From a virus, in the IMG/VR virus record IMGVR_UViG_3300042484_000046, positions 1 through 24,923 of that record: a stretch of 24,923 bases of DNA; one strand, 5' to 3'. Both the position numbers and the translations under genes were made by a program. Below, piece by piece: positions 1 to 5,899 of this stretch; position 1 is the first letter of the stretch, and each line of letters opens with the position of its first letter. The notes below the pieces were generated by a model that did not search any database, was not told where the DNA came from, and saw only the letters and a program-made list of their open reading frames with translations.

Positions 1-1506
1 ATGATGGCACCAGCGCCCAAGATGGACCTGTCCTTGTGGCCCAGTGTCATTGCCCGGCGGGCCACCGAGGTCGGGGAAAGTGTGGGCTGTGACCCTTTGG
101 TGCCACTCTTTGCAGGCTTATCGGCTGTCTGCGGGGTGGTGGATGCTCGGAGCCGATTAGAACTGATCAAGGGCTTCCTGGTGCCTCCTGTGCTGTGGTT
201 AATGACCATCGGCGCCCCGGCTGACAAGAAGACCCCAGGATCAAGCCCCATGATGTCAGTTCTGCGTAAGCTAGAGCTTGAGGACCTGCCCAGGCACAAG
301 AAGGAGATGCTCGATTGGGAGGGCAAAGAAGCGGCCTATGCATCATCAAAGAAGGCTTTCCTCGACTTCGCTCAGAGCGCTGACGGTATGCTTAGCATGG
401 ACGGTGCCCCAATAGTCAACGAGATGCCACCCATGCCGGCCAATCTGCGGATCACTGTCAAGGACGTGACCAGCCAGAAGCTAGTACGCTTGGCAGCAGA
501 CCGGCCACGCGGCCTGCTCTGTTACCTGGACGAGATGAACTCCTGGGTCAAAAAGATGACCGATAAGACCAGCGGCGAGGACAGGTCGGCATGGGTCCAG
601 GCTTACGAGTCGGCCAGCTACGAGATGGACCGGGTAGGCAGCGGGTCAATCTTTGCGGAAAACTTGGCCATCAGCATCTACGGCAATATCCAACCTCGCG
701 TCTTTAGGGAACACCTGCACAATCTCAGTGCTGACGGCCTGATTCAACGGTTCATCCCCTGCGTACTCAATGGCGACCTGACCACGGTTCCCCGTGAGAT
801 ACCCGACTTCCTGACAAATGAAGCAGCATGGGAACAGACCCTGCGAGTCGTGTACGCACTGCCACCCATGACCTATACGCTTAGTCCAGAGGCCAAGGCA
901 CTCTACCAAGAGTTCCAAGTATGGTACGACAACAAGCGCAGAGACGAGCGCCTGCTTCAGTCGGATGATGTATTCATGACGGCATTCGGCAAGGTTGAAG
1001 GGCTCACCGGGCGCATCGCGCTCATGTTCCACCTGCTAGAGTCACCCTTCAGTCCCACGGTATCGGCTGACCTCATGGCACGGGCTATCATCCTAACCAA
1101 AACCTACTTTATCCCCGTTTTCCGATACGCGCTCTCGGACCTGGGCGGCGTCAGCACGTTTGAATTGTGGTTGAAGGAATACATCATCCAATATGCAAAC
1201 GAGGACACGATTAGCCTCTCAGAGATCAAGCGCTCAGCTAGACGCCAGCTTGACAAGTCAACGCCCCACCAGGCGGACCAGGCAGTGATTAACGCCATAG
1301 CACCACTTGAGGATGCGCGGTGGGTCATCAGGATAGATGACCGGACCCAAGAGCATAAGCATATCGCTCAGTGGGCTATTAACCCCGGCTTAATCACTTA
1401 CTTCAGCGACTACCGGGCCAAGGTTATAGCGGCCAAGCAGCGCCAATTAGACGAGATATATAAGCTCAGCACCAAAGAAAAGCCCAGGGTCCACGGCAAC
1501 AAATGA
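1..1506 (+). CDS. DUF3987-type primase/helicase-like protein (5' end possibly outside window)
   Basis: I recognise the overall pattern of DUF3987 proteins, phage and mobile-element ATPase-like proteins usually placed with replication genes. A P-loop-like segment GAPADKKT lies at about residues 71-78, after a hydrophobic strand (VLWLMTI). A Walker B-like strand LLCYLDE is at about 172-178 and a possible sensor strand ISIYGN at about 224-229. The last 120 residues look like a winged-helix region. The P-loop departs from GxxxxGK[ST]: a Lys stands where the last Gly is expected. I believe this variant recurs in phage members of the family, so it need not mean loss of function. The reading frame is open from base 1 and no ribosome site is visible, so the true start may be upstream, perhaps with a primase domain. 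Role in DNA replication is inferred. Confidence 0.7.
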   Translation: MMAPAPKMDLSLWPSVIARRATEVGESVGCDPLVPLFAGLSAVCGVVDARSRLELIKGFLVPPVLWLMTIGAPADKKTPGSSPMMSVLRKLELEDLPRHKKEMLDWEGKEAAYASSKKAFLDFAQSADGMLSMDGAPIVNEMPPMPANLRITVKDVTSQKLVRLAADRPRGLLCYLDEMNSWVKKMTDKTSGEDRSAWVQAYESASYEMDRVGSGSIFAENLAISIYGNIQPRVFREHLHNLSADGLIQRFIPCVLNGDLTTVPREIPDFLTNEAAWEQTLRVVYALPPMTYTLSPEAKALYQEFQVWYDNKRRDERLLQSDDVFMTAFGKVEGLTGRIALMFHLLESPFSPTVSADLMARAIILTKTYFIPVFRYALSDLGGVSTFELWLKEYIIQYANEDTISLSEIKRSARRQLDKSTPHQADQAVINAIAPLEDARWVIRIDDRTQEHKHIAQWAINPGLITYFSDYRAKVIAAKQRQLDEIYKLSTKEKPRVHGNK

Positions 1507-1530
1507 AAAAGCCCCTTCAAGGGGCTTTTT
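1506..1530. terminator. Bidirectional rho-independent terminator
   Basis: AAAAAGCCCC, loop TTCAA, GGGGCTTTTT: a perfect 10-bp stem with an A-run before it and a T-run after it, so it can end transcription on both strands. It overlaps the stop codon of the rightward helicase-like gene and lies about 20 bases past the stop of the leftward XRE gene, where a terminator between convergent operons is expected. Confidence 0.9.
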
Positions 1531-1551
1531 AACGTCTGGGCTATGGTGGGC

Positions 1552-1797
1552 TTAGTCAATAGGTAAACCCTCCTCCACGGGGCTATCCGGTGCCACGCTG
1601 GGCATCATATGGGCATGGATAGCAGGCGCCATCACTTCGAGGGTCTGCATTACCTCGATTAGGCGCAGCAGAGCGCCCCCAGGTTGCCGGGTGCCATTCT
1701 CGTATTTGATGATCGTATGGGCGCTTACGCCCAGGTAATAGGCTAGTTGGGGTACTGATAGCCCTAGGCGGGCGCGTAGGTCAATTATTTGGTTCAT
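1552..1797 (-). CDS. XRE-family helix-turn-helix regulator (81 aa)
   Basis: Small DNA-binding protein. Residues about 6-48 form a Cro/CI-type helix-turn-helix: LRARLGLSVPQLAYYLGVS followed by recognition-helix-like SAHTIIKYENGTRQP. The rest is a short hydrophobic tail with no separate dimerisation or peptidase domain, so it is Cro-sized rather than LexA/CI-sized. It is the last gene of the leftward group, just before the shared terminator. No strong Shine-Dalgarno precedes the ATG (CCCTACC), so translation may be coupled or weak. As the only regulator gene in the window, it is the obvious candidate to bind the palindromes at 3.1-3.7 kb, but that link is an inference. Confidence 0.85.
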   Translation of the reverse strand: MNQIIDLRARLGLSVPQLAYYLGVSAHTIIKYENGTRQPGGALLRLIEVMQTLEVMAPAIHAHMMPSVAPDSPVEEGLPID

Positions 1798-1810
1798 GGT
1801 AGGGGTAGGG

Positions 1811-1867
1811 TTACAGATTAAGTAATGCGGCCAGCACGGCCACGATAAGTAGGGCGATAGTCACCAT
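1811..1867 (-). CDS. Possible 18-aa hydrophobic peptide
   Basis: A very short reading frame, MVTIALLIVAVLAALLNL, fills the gap between the 81-aa coiled-coil gene and the XRE gene. It overlaps the end of the former by 7 bases. Almost every residue is hydrophobic, fitting one membrane-spanning helix. It has no clear ribosome site of its own, so it would depend on re-initiation from the upstream gene. The tight fit supports it; the length means chance cannot be excluded. Confidence 0.3.
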   Translation of the reverse strand: MVTIALLIVAVLAALLNL

Positions 1868-2106
1868 TCAGCCCTGCGGTGCTGCGCGAGTTCAACAGCC
1901 AAGCTCTCAGCATGGCTAATCGCGTCCCGTTTATCGGCATGGGCGGTTTCCAACTCAGAGCGCAGGTCTTCTATCTCTTGATCTAGCATGGCTTGGGTTG
2001 CTTCCAGGTCAGCTACCCGGGCGAATAGGGTAGCGGTACGGGTGAAGCCCTCAGCATAGGCCAAGCGTTCGGCCTCAGTAGCGGGGATTGTCATTAAATC
2101 GATCAT
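1861..2106 (-). CDS. Hypothetical coiled-coil protein (81 aa)
   Basis: Function not recognised. The start chosen is the ATG at 2106, preceded by GGAGG nine bases upstream; a longer frame reaches 2157 but lacks a ribosome site and would overlap the upstream gene further. The N-terminal part is MIDLMTIPATEAERLAYAEG; from about residue 25 to the end it is highly charged with heptad-like spacing (VADLEATQAMLDQEIEDLR), consistent with a coiled coil. No cysteine or histidine cluster, signal peptide or membrane segment. It is co-directional with the other small leftward genes and starts 4 bases after the stop of the 84-aa gene. Confidence 0.7.
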   Translation of the reverse strand: MIDLMTIPATEAERLAYAEGFTRTATLFARVADLEATQAMLDQEIEDLRSELETAHADKRDAISHAESLAVELAQHRRAEW

Positions 2107-2110
2107 GATG

Positions 2111-2365
2111 TTATTCCTCCGAATATGTGTTATTCCATACAAACGCATAATCGCCATTGGCTAACTGACCCCCCAATAGTGAACCATAGAAGGGCGTATC
2201 CCATTCGCACTTCAGGGCCAGGGCCTCAGCGGCTGCACGGTGGCACGCTTGGCCCGATAACTCGTGTGGGTAAGGGATAGTGATTGATCCAGCAGCAGCC
2301 CAGGCCTTGATACGCGAGCCGCGAGAGTTGGTGGGAGAGAGGTAGCGGGTTTGAATAGCTTGCAT
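2111..2365 (-). CDS. Hypothetical small phage protein (84 aa)
   Basis: Function unknown. It begins MQAIQTRYLSPTNSRGSRIK, a start I recognise from uncharacterised proteins of phages and prophages of Gram-negative bacteria. The middle carries ITIPYPHELSG and a helix HRAAAEALALKCEW; the end is GDYAFVWNNTYSEE. The ATG at 2365 has AAGGACA upstream in the leader CGTAAGGACAATTTATC, which is nearly identical to the leaders of the 74-aa and 77-aa genes. It is probably an early protein of the leftward operon. Confidence 0.75.
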   Translation of the reverse strand: MQAIQTRYLSPTNSRGSRIKAWAAAGSITIPYPHELSGQACHRAAAEALALKCEWDTPFYGSLLGGQLANGDYAFVWNNTYSEE

Positions 2366-2401
2366 GATAAATTGTCCTTACGTTGCCGGGAATAGCCCCG
2401 C

Positions 2402-2424
2402 CACTGCCCACATCATGGGCAGTG
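2402..2424 (-). other. Intercistronic hairpin
   Basis: CACTGCCCA, five-base loop, TGGGCAGTG: a perfect 9-bp stem just downstream of the stop of the 74-aa gene and upstream of the ribosome site of the 84-aa gene, in leftward transcription. No T-run follows, so it looks more like an mRNA-processing, stability or partial-attenuation element than a simple terminator. Confidence 0.55.
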
Positions 2425-2430
2425 ACTGGA

Positions 2431-2655
2431 TTACTTAACAAACAAATTGTCTGACAGTTTACCGATATAGCACGTTCCAATATTGGAATAAATGCAACAG
2501 TAGACACGGCGCCACTTGCCACGGTATTGCACCATGGTGGCAGTGGCGATGCGCTTACCGTAACCCGTGGCAGTTTGCATTAAACCGTGCGCGTGGCAGT
2601 ACAGGGGAGCGTGTTTAGCTAATACGGTTTCGTTTGCAATGGTGAAAGTTTGCAT
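2431..2655 (-). CDS. Hypothetical small phage protein (74 aa)
   Basis: Function unknown. A basic protein with a central RGKWRRVYCCIYSN stretch and several aromatic and Cys residues (CHAHG at about 20-24, CC at about 53-54, C at about 62). It resembles uncharacterised phage proteins of similar size that share the TGYGKR...WRRVY pattern, from memory only. The ATG at 2655 follows leader CGTAAGGAAAATTTATC, shared almost exactly with the 84-aa gene. A zinc-binding role from the Cys/His residues is possible but not shown. Confidence 0.7.
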   Translation of the reverse strand: MQTFTIANETVLAKHAPLYCHAHGLMQTATGYGKRIATATMVQYRGKWRRVYCCIYSNIGTCYIGKLSDNLFVK

Positions 2656-2681
2656 GATAAATTTTCCTTACGGGTTACAGG

Positions 2682-2819
2682 TTACAGAATATCGAAATAG
2701 GCCAATGCCAGGGCAGTCAATGCCAGCCCCACGGCCAAAGCAGTGAGGTAGTCTGCTACGGCCTGGGCGCGTTTGCCAATGCGATGGTGGCGGGGAGGGG
2801 TGTAGTGTTCGCGATTCAT
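2682..2819 (-). CDS. Small membrane protein (45 aa)
   Basis: A short frame with a basic N-terminus (MNREHYTPPRHHRIGKRAQ) and one long hydrophobic helix (DYLTALAVGLALTALALAYF), giving a typical single-span inner-membrane topology with the positive end in the cytoplasm. Its ATG sits three bases after the stop of the 77-aa gene, suggesting coupling; there is no clear ribosome site of its own. It fills the 166-base gap between the 74-aa and 77-aa genes. Function unknown; early phage membrane peptides can affect exclusion or lysis timing, but nothing here decides that. Confidence 0.55.
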   Translation of the reverse strand: MNREHYTPPRHHRIGKRAQAVADYLTALAVGLALTALALAYFDIL

Positions 2820-2821
2820 GG

Positions 2822-3055
2822 TTAGATCAATTCAAGTGAACGGACCATGCTCGCACGGGTAAAGGTTTGGCCCATGTGCAAAGTAAACCCGATATAGCCA
2901 CGCTTGGCACACTCACGCGTCGCAATGTCAATGTGGGTCTGTGGACGTTGACGAGCGTCCAGCACGATAACTGCTCGGTCCCCACAAGCTTCGATAGGCG
3001 ATAGGTCAGACTGACCGTAGTTGACGGGGTGTTGATAGAAGGCTGCAAAATGCAT
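2822..3055 (-). CDS. Hypothetical small phage protein (77 aa), first gene of leftward operon
   Basis: Function unknown. The sequence begins MHFAAFYQHPVNYG and contains VIVLDARQRPQTHIDIATRE, then CAKRGYIGFTLHMGQTFTRA. I associate similar DARQ...A..EC.KRGY patterns with uncharacterised phage proteins. The ATG at 3055 is preceded by TTAGGACAATCCATC, a variant of the leader used by the 74- and 84-aa genes. It is the first gene after the leftward promoter at 3100-3127, about 40 bases from the predicted transcription start, so it is likely the most strongly expressed of the group. An overlapping 73-aa frame on the same strand lacks these features. Confidence 0.75.
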   Translation of the reverse strand: MHFAAFYQHPVNYGQSDLSPIEACGDRAVIVLDARQRPQTHIDIATRECAKRGYIGFTLHMGQTFTRASMVRSLELI

Positions 3056-3075
3056 GATGGATTGTCCTAACTGTT

Positions 3076-3095
3076 ACATGGCGATGTTGCCATGT
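3076..3095 (-). other. 5'-leader hairpin of leftward mRNA
   Basis: ACATGGC, loop AACATC, GCCATGT (read leftward): a 7-bp stem at the predicted 5' end of the leftward transcript, before the ribosome site of the 77-aa gene. A 5'-terminal stem of this kind often protects mRNA from decay; that role is inferred. Confidence 0.45.
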
Positions 3096-3099
3096 GTGT

Positions 3100-3127
3100 A
3101 TTCTAGCCCATTGGGTTACTGTGTCAA
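3100..3127 (-). promoter_or_regulatory. Leftward sigma70-type promoter with operator in spacer
   Basis: Read leftward: a perfect -35 TTGACA (3122-3127), a 16-base spacer, and -10 TAGAAT (3100-3105, 5 of 6 to consensus). The palindrome CCCAATGGG (3107-3115) lies in the spacer beside the -10, so a protein bound there should block RNA polymerase. Predicted start is near 3093. It would drive the 77-, 45-, 74-, 84- and 81-aa genes and the XRE gene. Confidence 0.8.
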
Positions 3128-3281
3128 CAACTATTTGTGAACTATTTTGTAGGGATAACCCTATGGGTTGAGCACATTGTCAAGTGTGACACCAGTGACT
3201 AGAAATGGGGGTACTGATTCTGGAGATTCTGAAAAGGCACAAGAAAAGATAGAAAGTATATATTTTTTGGGCTCCTGTGGA

Positions 3282-3454
3282 GGCCATTTGTCACATCTAG
3301 TAAAAACACCTCGAAAACTGACCCGTTGGGTCAATAAACCCATGTTTTACCCCTCGAAAACTGACCCAATGGGCTACTTTTGACCCGATTTTGCTTAAAA
3401 AAGAGGCACTTTTCACGTTTCCAACTGTGACAGGGTTTTTGGCCATTTGTCACA
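3282..3454. repeat. 14-bp direct repeat and TGTGACA/TGTCACA sites
   Basis: GGCCATTTGTCACA occurs exactly at 3282-3295 and 3441-3454. TGTGACA (3426-3432) and TGTCACA (3448-3454) form an inverted pair whose centres are 22 bases apart, two helical turns. Another TGTGACA is at 3185-3191 and a TGTCACA lies just inside the TerS gene. This is a second candidate binding-site family, distinct from CCC-N3-GGG. Confidence 0.5.
3309..3367. repeat. 16-bp direct repeat CCTCGAAAACTGACCC
   Basis: Exact copies at 3309-3324 and 3352-3367, 43 bases apart. Each copy runs straight into a CCC-N3-GGG palindrome (centres GTT and AAT), so unit and palindrome were duplicated together. Confidence 0.75.
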
Positions 3455-3496
3455 CTCGATGCCCATTGGGTCAATTATGCCCATTGGGTCATTGGA

Positions 3497-3531
3497 CATT
3501 GGGTTGATTGATGCCCATTGGGTTGATTGAT
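3497..3531. repeat. 16-bp direct repeat CATTGGGTTGATTGAT
   Basis: Exact copies at 3497-3512 and 3516-3531, 19 bases apart. Each contains the right half of the CCCATTGGG palindrome; the first copy has lost the left half. Iteron-like arrangement. Confidence 0.75.
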
Positions 3532-3550
3532 ACCTAGGTTACTAGGGATT

Positions 3551-3603
3551 GAATCATTGATACATGGATAGTTGACACATGAATCATTGATGCATGGATA
3601 GTT
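3551..3603. repeat. 23-bp direct repeat, 22 of 23 identical
   Basis: GAATCATTGATRCATGGATAGTT at 3551-3573 and 3581-3603, 30 bases apart, differing only at R. TTGACA at 3572-3577 lies at the junction, but no good -10 stands at the right distance. The repeat ends in GATAGT, a hexamer that recurs in the probable late promoter at 3783-3788. Confidence 0.75.
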
Positions 3604-3740
3604 TAGGCTTGAGGATTTTAGGTGTCCGGGTCAAGGGGGTGGGTAGGGCCGAGCGCCGATGGGCCACGGCTACGGAGGACTCAGATGAAATTTTTATTTT
3701 TTATTCATTTTTCATTTACACAATAACCCATTGGGTTCAC

Positions 3741-3767
3741 TTATTCCACTTATTCCATTTATTCCAT
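3741..3767. repeat. 9-bp tandem repeat, three copies
   Basis: TTATTCCAC, TTATTCCAT, TTATTCCAT in direct tandem between the 13-bp palindrome at 3725-3737 and the probable late promoter. Possibly a binding site or a replication slippage product. Confidence 0.7.
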
Positions 3768-3781
3768 TGTTCTGCCTGTTG

Positions 3782-3799
3782 TGATAGTATCTAGACACT
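3782..3799 (+). promoter_or_regulatory. Probable rightward late promoter with extended -10
   Basis: TGATAGTAT at 3782-3790 reads as an extended -10 (TG, one base, TAGTAT). No good -35 is seen. The expected transcript start, about 3797-3799, is directly before the TerS ATG at 3800, which has no Shine-Dalgarno, so the first late mRNA may be leaderless. The palindrome AACCCATTGGGTT ends 44 bases upstream of TG. Confidence 0.4.
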
Positions 3800-4372
3800 A
3801 TGAATAATGAATTCACAGGCGCACCTGTCACAGATCAGGTAACACATCAATCAGCATATCCAGTCGAATTGCCTGATTGGCTCAGTGCGCCCGAACAAAC
3901 TATCCCAATCTCCCCTATTGTCATCAAGGCTCAAACTGACTTGATGCTTACGCAGTACGAAATCGTGTTCATGCGTGCGCTTGAGCAGATTGCGTCGGGC
4001 CGAACGTTCCAGTCAGTGATTAACCAGGACTTCCGTGAGTTTGAGTATGGTGCGTTCCTTCGGTGGATCAAGAAAGACCCGATACGGCACCAGCTATATA
4101 AGGAGGCCAAGGAGCTTCGCACGGAGACATGGGCCAACGAGATGATTGCGATTGCCGATGCTAACGACTCGTTGGAGGACGTTAATCGGTCCAAGCTGCG
4201 GATCGACACTCGGAAGTGGCTGATGGGCGCTGACAATCGTAAGCAGTACGGTGAGGTCAAGACTATTGACGTCGGTGGTCAGATCAGTATCCTAGGTGCA
4301 CTGGCGCAGGCTGACGCCCGGGTGATCGACCTAGCTGACATAGAAGATGTAACTCCAAGGATCGACGACTGA
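3800..4372 (+). CDS. Terminase small subunit (TerS, Sf6 gp1-like)
   Basis: TerS recognises the phage DNA packaging start and delivers it to TerL. The diagnostic part is the C-terminal segment SKLRIDTRKWLMGADNRKQYG (about residues 131-151 in slightly longer context), typical of the Sf6 gp1/P22-like small terminase family. Residues about 50-90 form the predicted DNA-binding helical region (TQYEIVFMRALEQIASGRTF...FLRWIKKDP). An N-terminal arm of about 45 residues is rich in Pro and Thr. Length 190 aa is somewhat longer than usual because of this arm. The stop overlaps the TerL start by one base (TGATG), a standard coupled terminase pair. No ribosome site precedes the ATG; see the promoter entry. 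Confidence 0.9.
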   Translation: MNNEFTGAPVTDQVTHQSAYPVELPDWLSAPEQTIPISPIVIKAQTDLMLTQYEIVFMRALEQIASGRTFQSVINQDFREFEYGAFLRWIKKDPIRHQLYKEAKELRTETWANEMIAIADANDSLEDVNRSKLRIDTRKWLMGADNRKQYGEVKTIDVGGQISILGALAQADARVIDLADIEDVTPRIDD

Positions 4373-5898
4373 TGCAGAAGCCTATATATAGTGGTGAGGA
4401 GGAGCAGACTCTCATGTCGAAGTTGTGGAGTCCTCAGATCAAGGATGACCCTGAGAGCTTCGTATTGTTCATGTTTCCATGGGGCGTGGAGAACACACCG
4501 CTGGCTAACTTCAAGGGGCCGCGCAGGTGGCAGCGCAGGGTGCTGCGTGAGATCACGACCCACATCAAGGCCAACAAGGGTGTGCTGGACATGGAGGCGC
4601 TGCGGATAGCCGTGTCTTCTGGCCGGGGGATAGGTAAGTCGGCACTGGTGGCGTGGCTGATACTGTGGATGCTGAGCACCAGGATAGGCAGTACCGTCAT
4701 CGTATCGGCTAACAGCGAGAACCAGCTTCGCACGGTGACATGGGGTGAGTTGACTAAGTGGGCCACGATGGCGGTGAACTCGCACTGGTGGGAGGTAAGT
4801 GCTACGAAGCTGGTACCTGCCACATGGCTGACTGACCTAGTGGAGCGTGACCTCAAGAAGGGCACCCGGTACTGGGCAGCCGAGGGTAAGCTGTGGTCGG
4901 AAGAGAACCCAGACGCCTACGCGGGTGTCCACAACCATGACGGCATGATGGTGATCTTTGACGAGGCGAGTGGCATACCTGATGGCATCTGGAGCGTGGC
5001 GGCGGGGTTTTTTACAGAAAAGATATTGGACAGGTACTGGCTGGCGTTCTCGAACCCACGGCGTAACACTGGGTACTTCTTTGAAACGTTTCACGGCAAG
5101 CGGGCGTTTTGGAACGGGCAGATGATTGATGCCCGGACGGTGGAGGGCACCGATCAGGCTGTGTACAACCAGATCATTGCTGAGTATGGGGACGACTCGC
5201 GTGAGGCGCGGGTAGAGGTCTATGGTGAGTTCCCGGCCACGGGCGAGGACCAGTTCATATCGCCCACGCTGGTCGAGGATGCGTTCAAACGGCCGAAATA
5301 TAAGGACATGACTGCGCCTATCGTTATCGGCGTTGACCCGGCGCGTGGTGGCATGGACAGCACCGTGATCTGTGTTCGCCAGGGGCGTGACATCATTGCG
5401 ATCAAACGATACAAGGGTGAGGATACCATGTCCGTAGTGGGCCACGTCATCGACGCCATCGAGGAGTACAAACCCCTATTGACCGTGATCGACGAGGGTG
5501 GTCTGGGCTACGGGATACTTGACAGGTTGACCGAGCAGCGGTACAAGGTGCGGGGTGTGAACTTCGGCTGGAAGGCGAAAAGCCCCATAATGTGGCAGAA
5601 TAAACGTGCTGAGATGTGGGGCGCAATGAAGGACTGGCTTAAAACGGCCAGTGTTTCGGCAGATAGGCAGTTAAAGGCCGACTTGGTTGGCCCCATGCGG
5701 AAAACGAACTCGGCAGGTGCCATTTTGCTGGAGAGTAAGAAGGAGATGAAGGCTCGAGGGCTGGCCTCACCGGACGCCGCAGATGCACTTTGTGTAACTT
5801 TTGCCTTTCCCGTGGCGCATCGTGACTATAATGCGAAAACTGAACGCCGTGTAAACGCGCAATCCGGCAGCGCAGCAACATCATGGATGGGGTCTTAA
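4372..5898 (+). CDS. Terminase large subunit (TerL)
   Basis: The ATP-driven packaging motor and headful nuclease. ATPase motifs: Walker A GRGIGKS at about 84-90, Walker B MVIFDEAS at about 193-200 (D197, E198), coupling motif SNPR at about 227-230. Nuclease domain: [14 protein letters not shown] at about 318-331 (acidic D322), [11 protein letters not shown] at about 371-381 (D374), and the C-terminal acidic pair in SPDAADAL at about 466-473. All key residues are present, and 508 aa is normal for a P22/Sf6-type enzyme. AAGGA lies ten bases before the ATG, inside the end of TerS. Packaging from a pac site, rather than defined ends, is inferred only from family resemblance. Confidence 0.95.
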   Translation: MQKPIYSGEEEQTLMSKLWSPQIKDDPESFVLFMFPWGVENTPLANFKGPRRWQRRVLREITTHIKANKGVLDMEALRIAVSSGRGIGKSALVAWLILWMLSTRIGSTVIVSANSENQLRTVTWGELTKWATMAVNSHWWEVSATKLVPATWLTDLVERDLKKGTRYWAAEGKLWSEENPDAYAGVHNHDGMMVIFDEASGIPDGIWSVAAGFFTEKILDRYWLAFSNPRRNTGYFFETFHGKRAFWNGQMIDARTVEGTDQAVYNQIIAEYGDDSREARVEVYGEFPATGEDQFISPTLVEDAFKRPKYKDMTAPIVIGVDPARGGMDSTVICVRQGRDIIAIKRYKGEDTMSVVGHVIDAIEEYKPLLTVIDEGGLGYGILDRLTEQRYKVRGVNFGWKAKSPIMWQNKRAEMWGAMKDWLKTASVSADRQLKADLVGPMRKTNSAGAILLESKKEMKARGLASPDAADALCVTFAFPVAHRDYNAKTERRVNAQSGSAATSWMGS

Positions 5899-5899
5899 T

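Larger units (their letters stand above)
3107..3735. repeat. Eight CCC-N3-GGG palindromes (operator-like array)
   Basis: Sites at 3107-3115 (ATT centre), 3159-3167 (TAT), 3322-3330 (GTT), 3365-3373 (AAT), 3462-3470, 3480-3488, 3514-3522 and 3727-3735 (all ATT), plus a degenerate copy at 3495-3503. The sites at 3157-3169 and 3725-3737 extend to 13 bases as AACCC-N3-GGGTT. The 13-mer ATGCCCATTGGGT occurs three times exactly (3459, 3477, 3511). About 0.15 matches to CCC-N3-GGG would be expected by chance in 630 bp with equal base use. They probably bind a dimeric regulator, perhaps the XRE protein. Confidence 0.8.
3056..3799. promoter_or_regulatory. Repeat-rich intergenic control region (possible origin)
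   Basis: About 740 bp between the leftward small genes and the late operon hold no convincing gene. Contents: a leftward promoter and 5' hairpin; eight CCC-N3-GGG palindromes; direct repeats of 14-23 bases at 3282/3441, 3309/3352, 3497/3516 and 3551/3581; a TGTGACA/TGTCACA inverted pair at 3426-3454; an AT-rich tract at about 3688-3726; a 9-bp triplicate at 3741-3767; and a probable rightward promoter at 3782-3790. Repeats plus AT-rich DNA are compatible with an origin, palindromes over a promoter with operators; both may be true. Confidence 0.75.

Noticed and set aside
3168-3383. 71-aa rightward open frame in the control region
   Set aside because: It starts at TTG inside a palindrome, has no ribosome site, and its length is filled by the repeats and operator-like sites; no protein-like pattern.
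3572-3600. Promoter from TTGACA at 3572-3577
   Set aside because: At the normal 17-base distance the -10 would be TGGATA, a poor match; GATAGT fits better but needs a 19-base spacer. Mentioned only within the repeat entry.
3594-3794. 66-aa rightward open frame ending before TerS
   Set aside because: No ribosome site, starts inside the 23-bp repeat, and its HLFHLFHLFH stretch is only the translation of the 9-bp DNA repeat; runs through a palindrome and the probable promoter.
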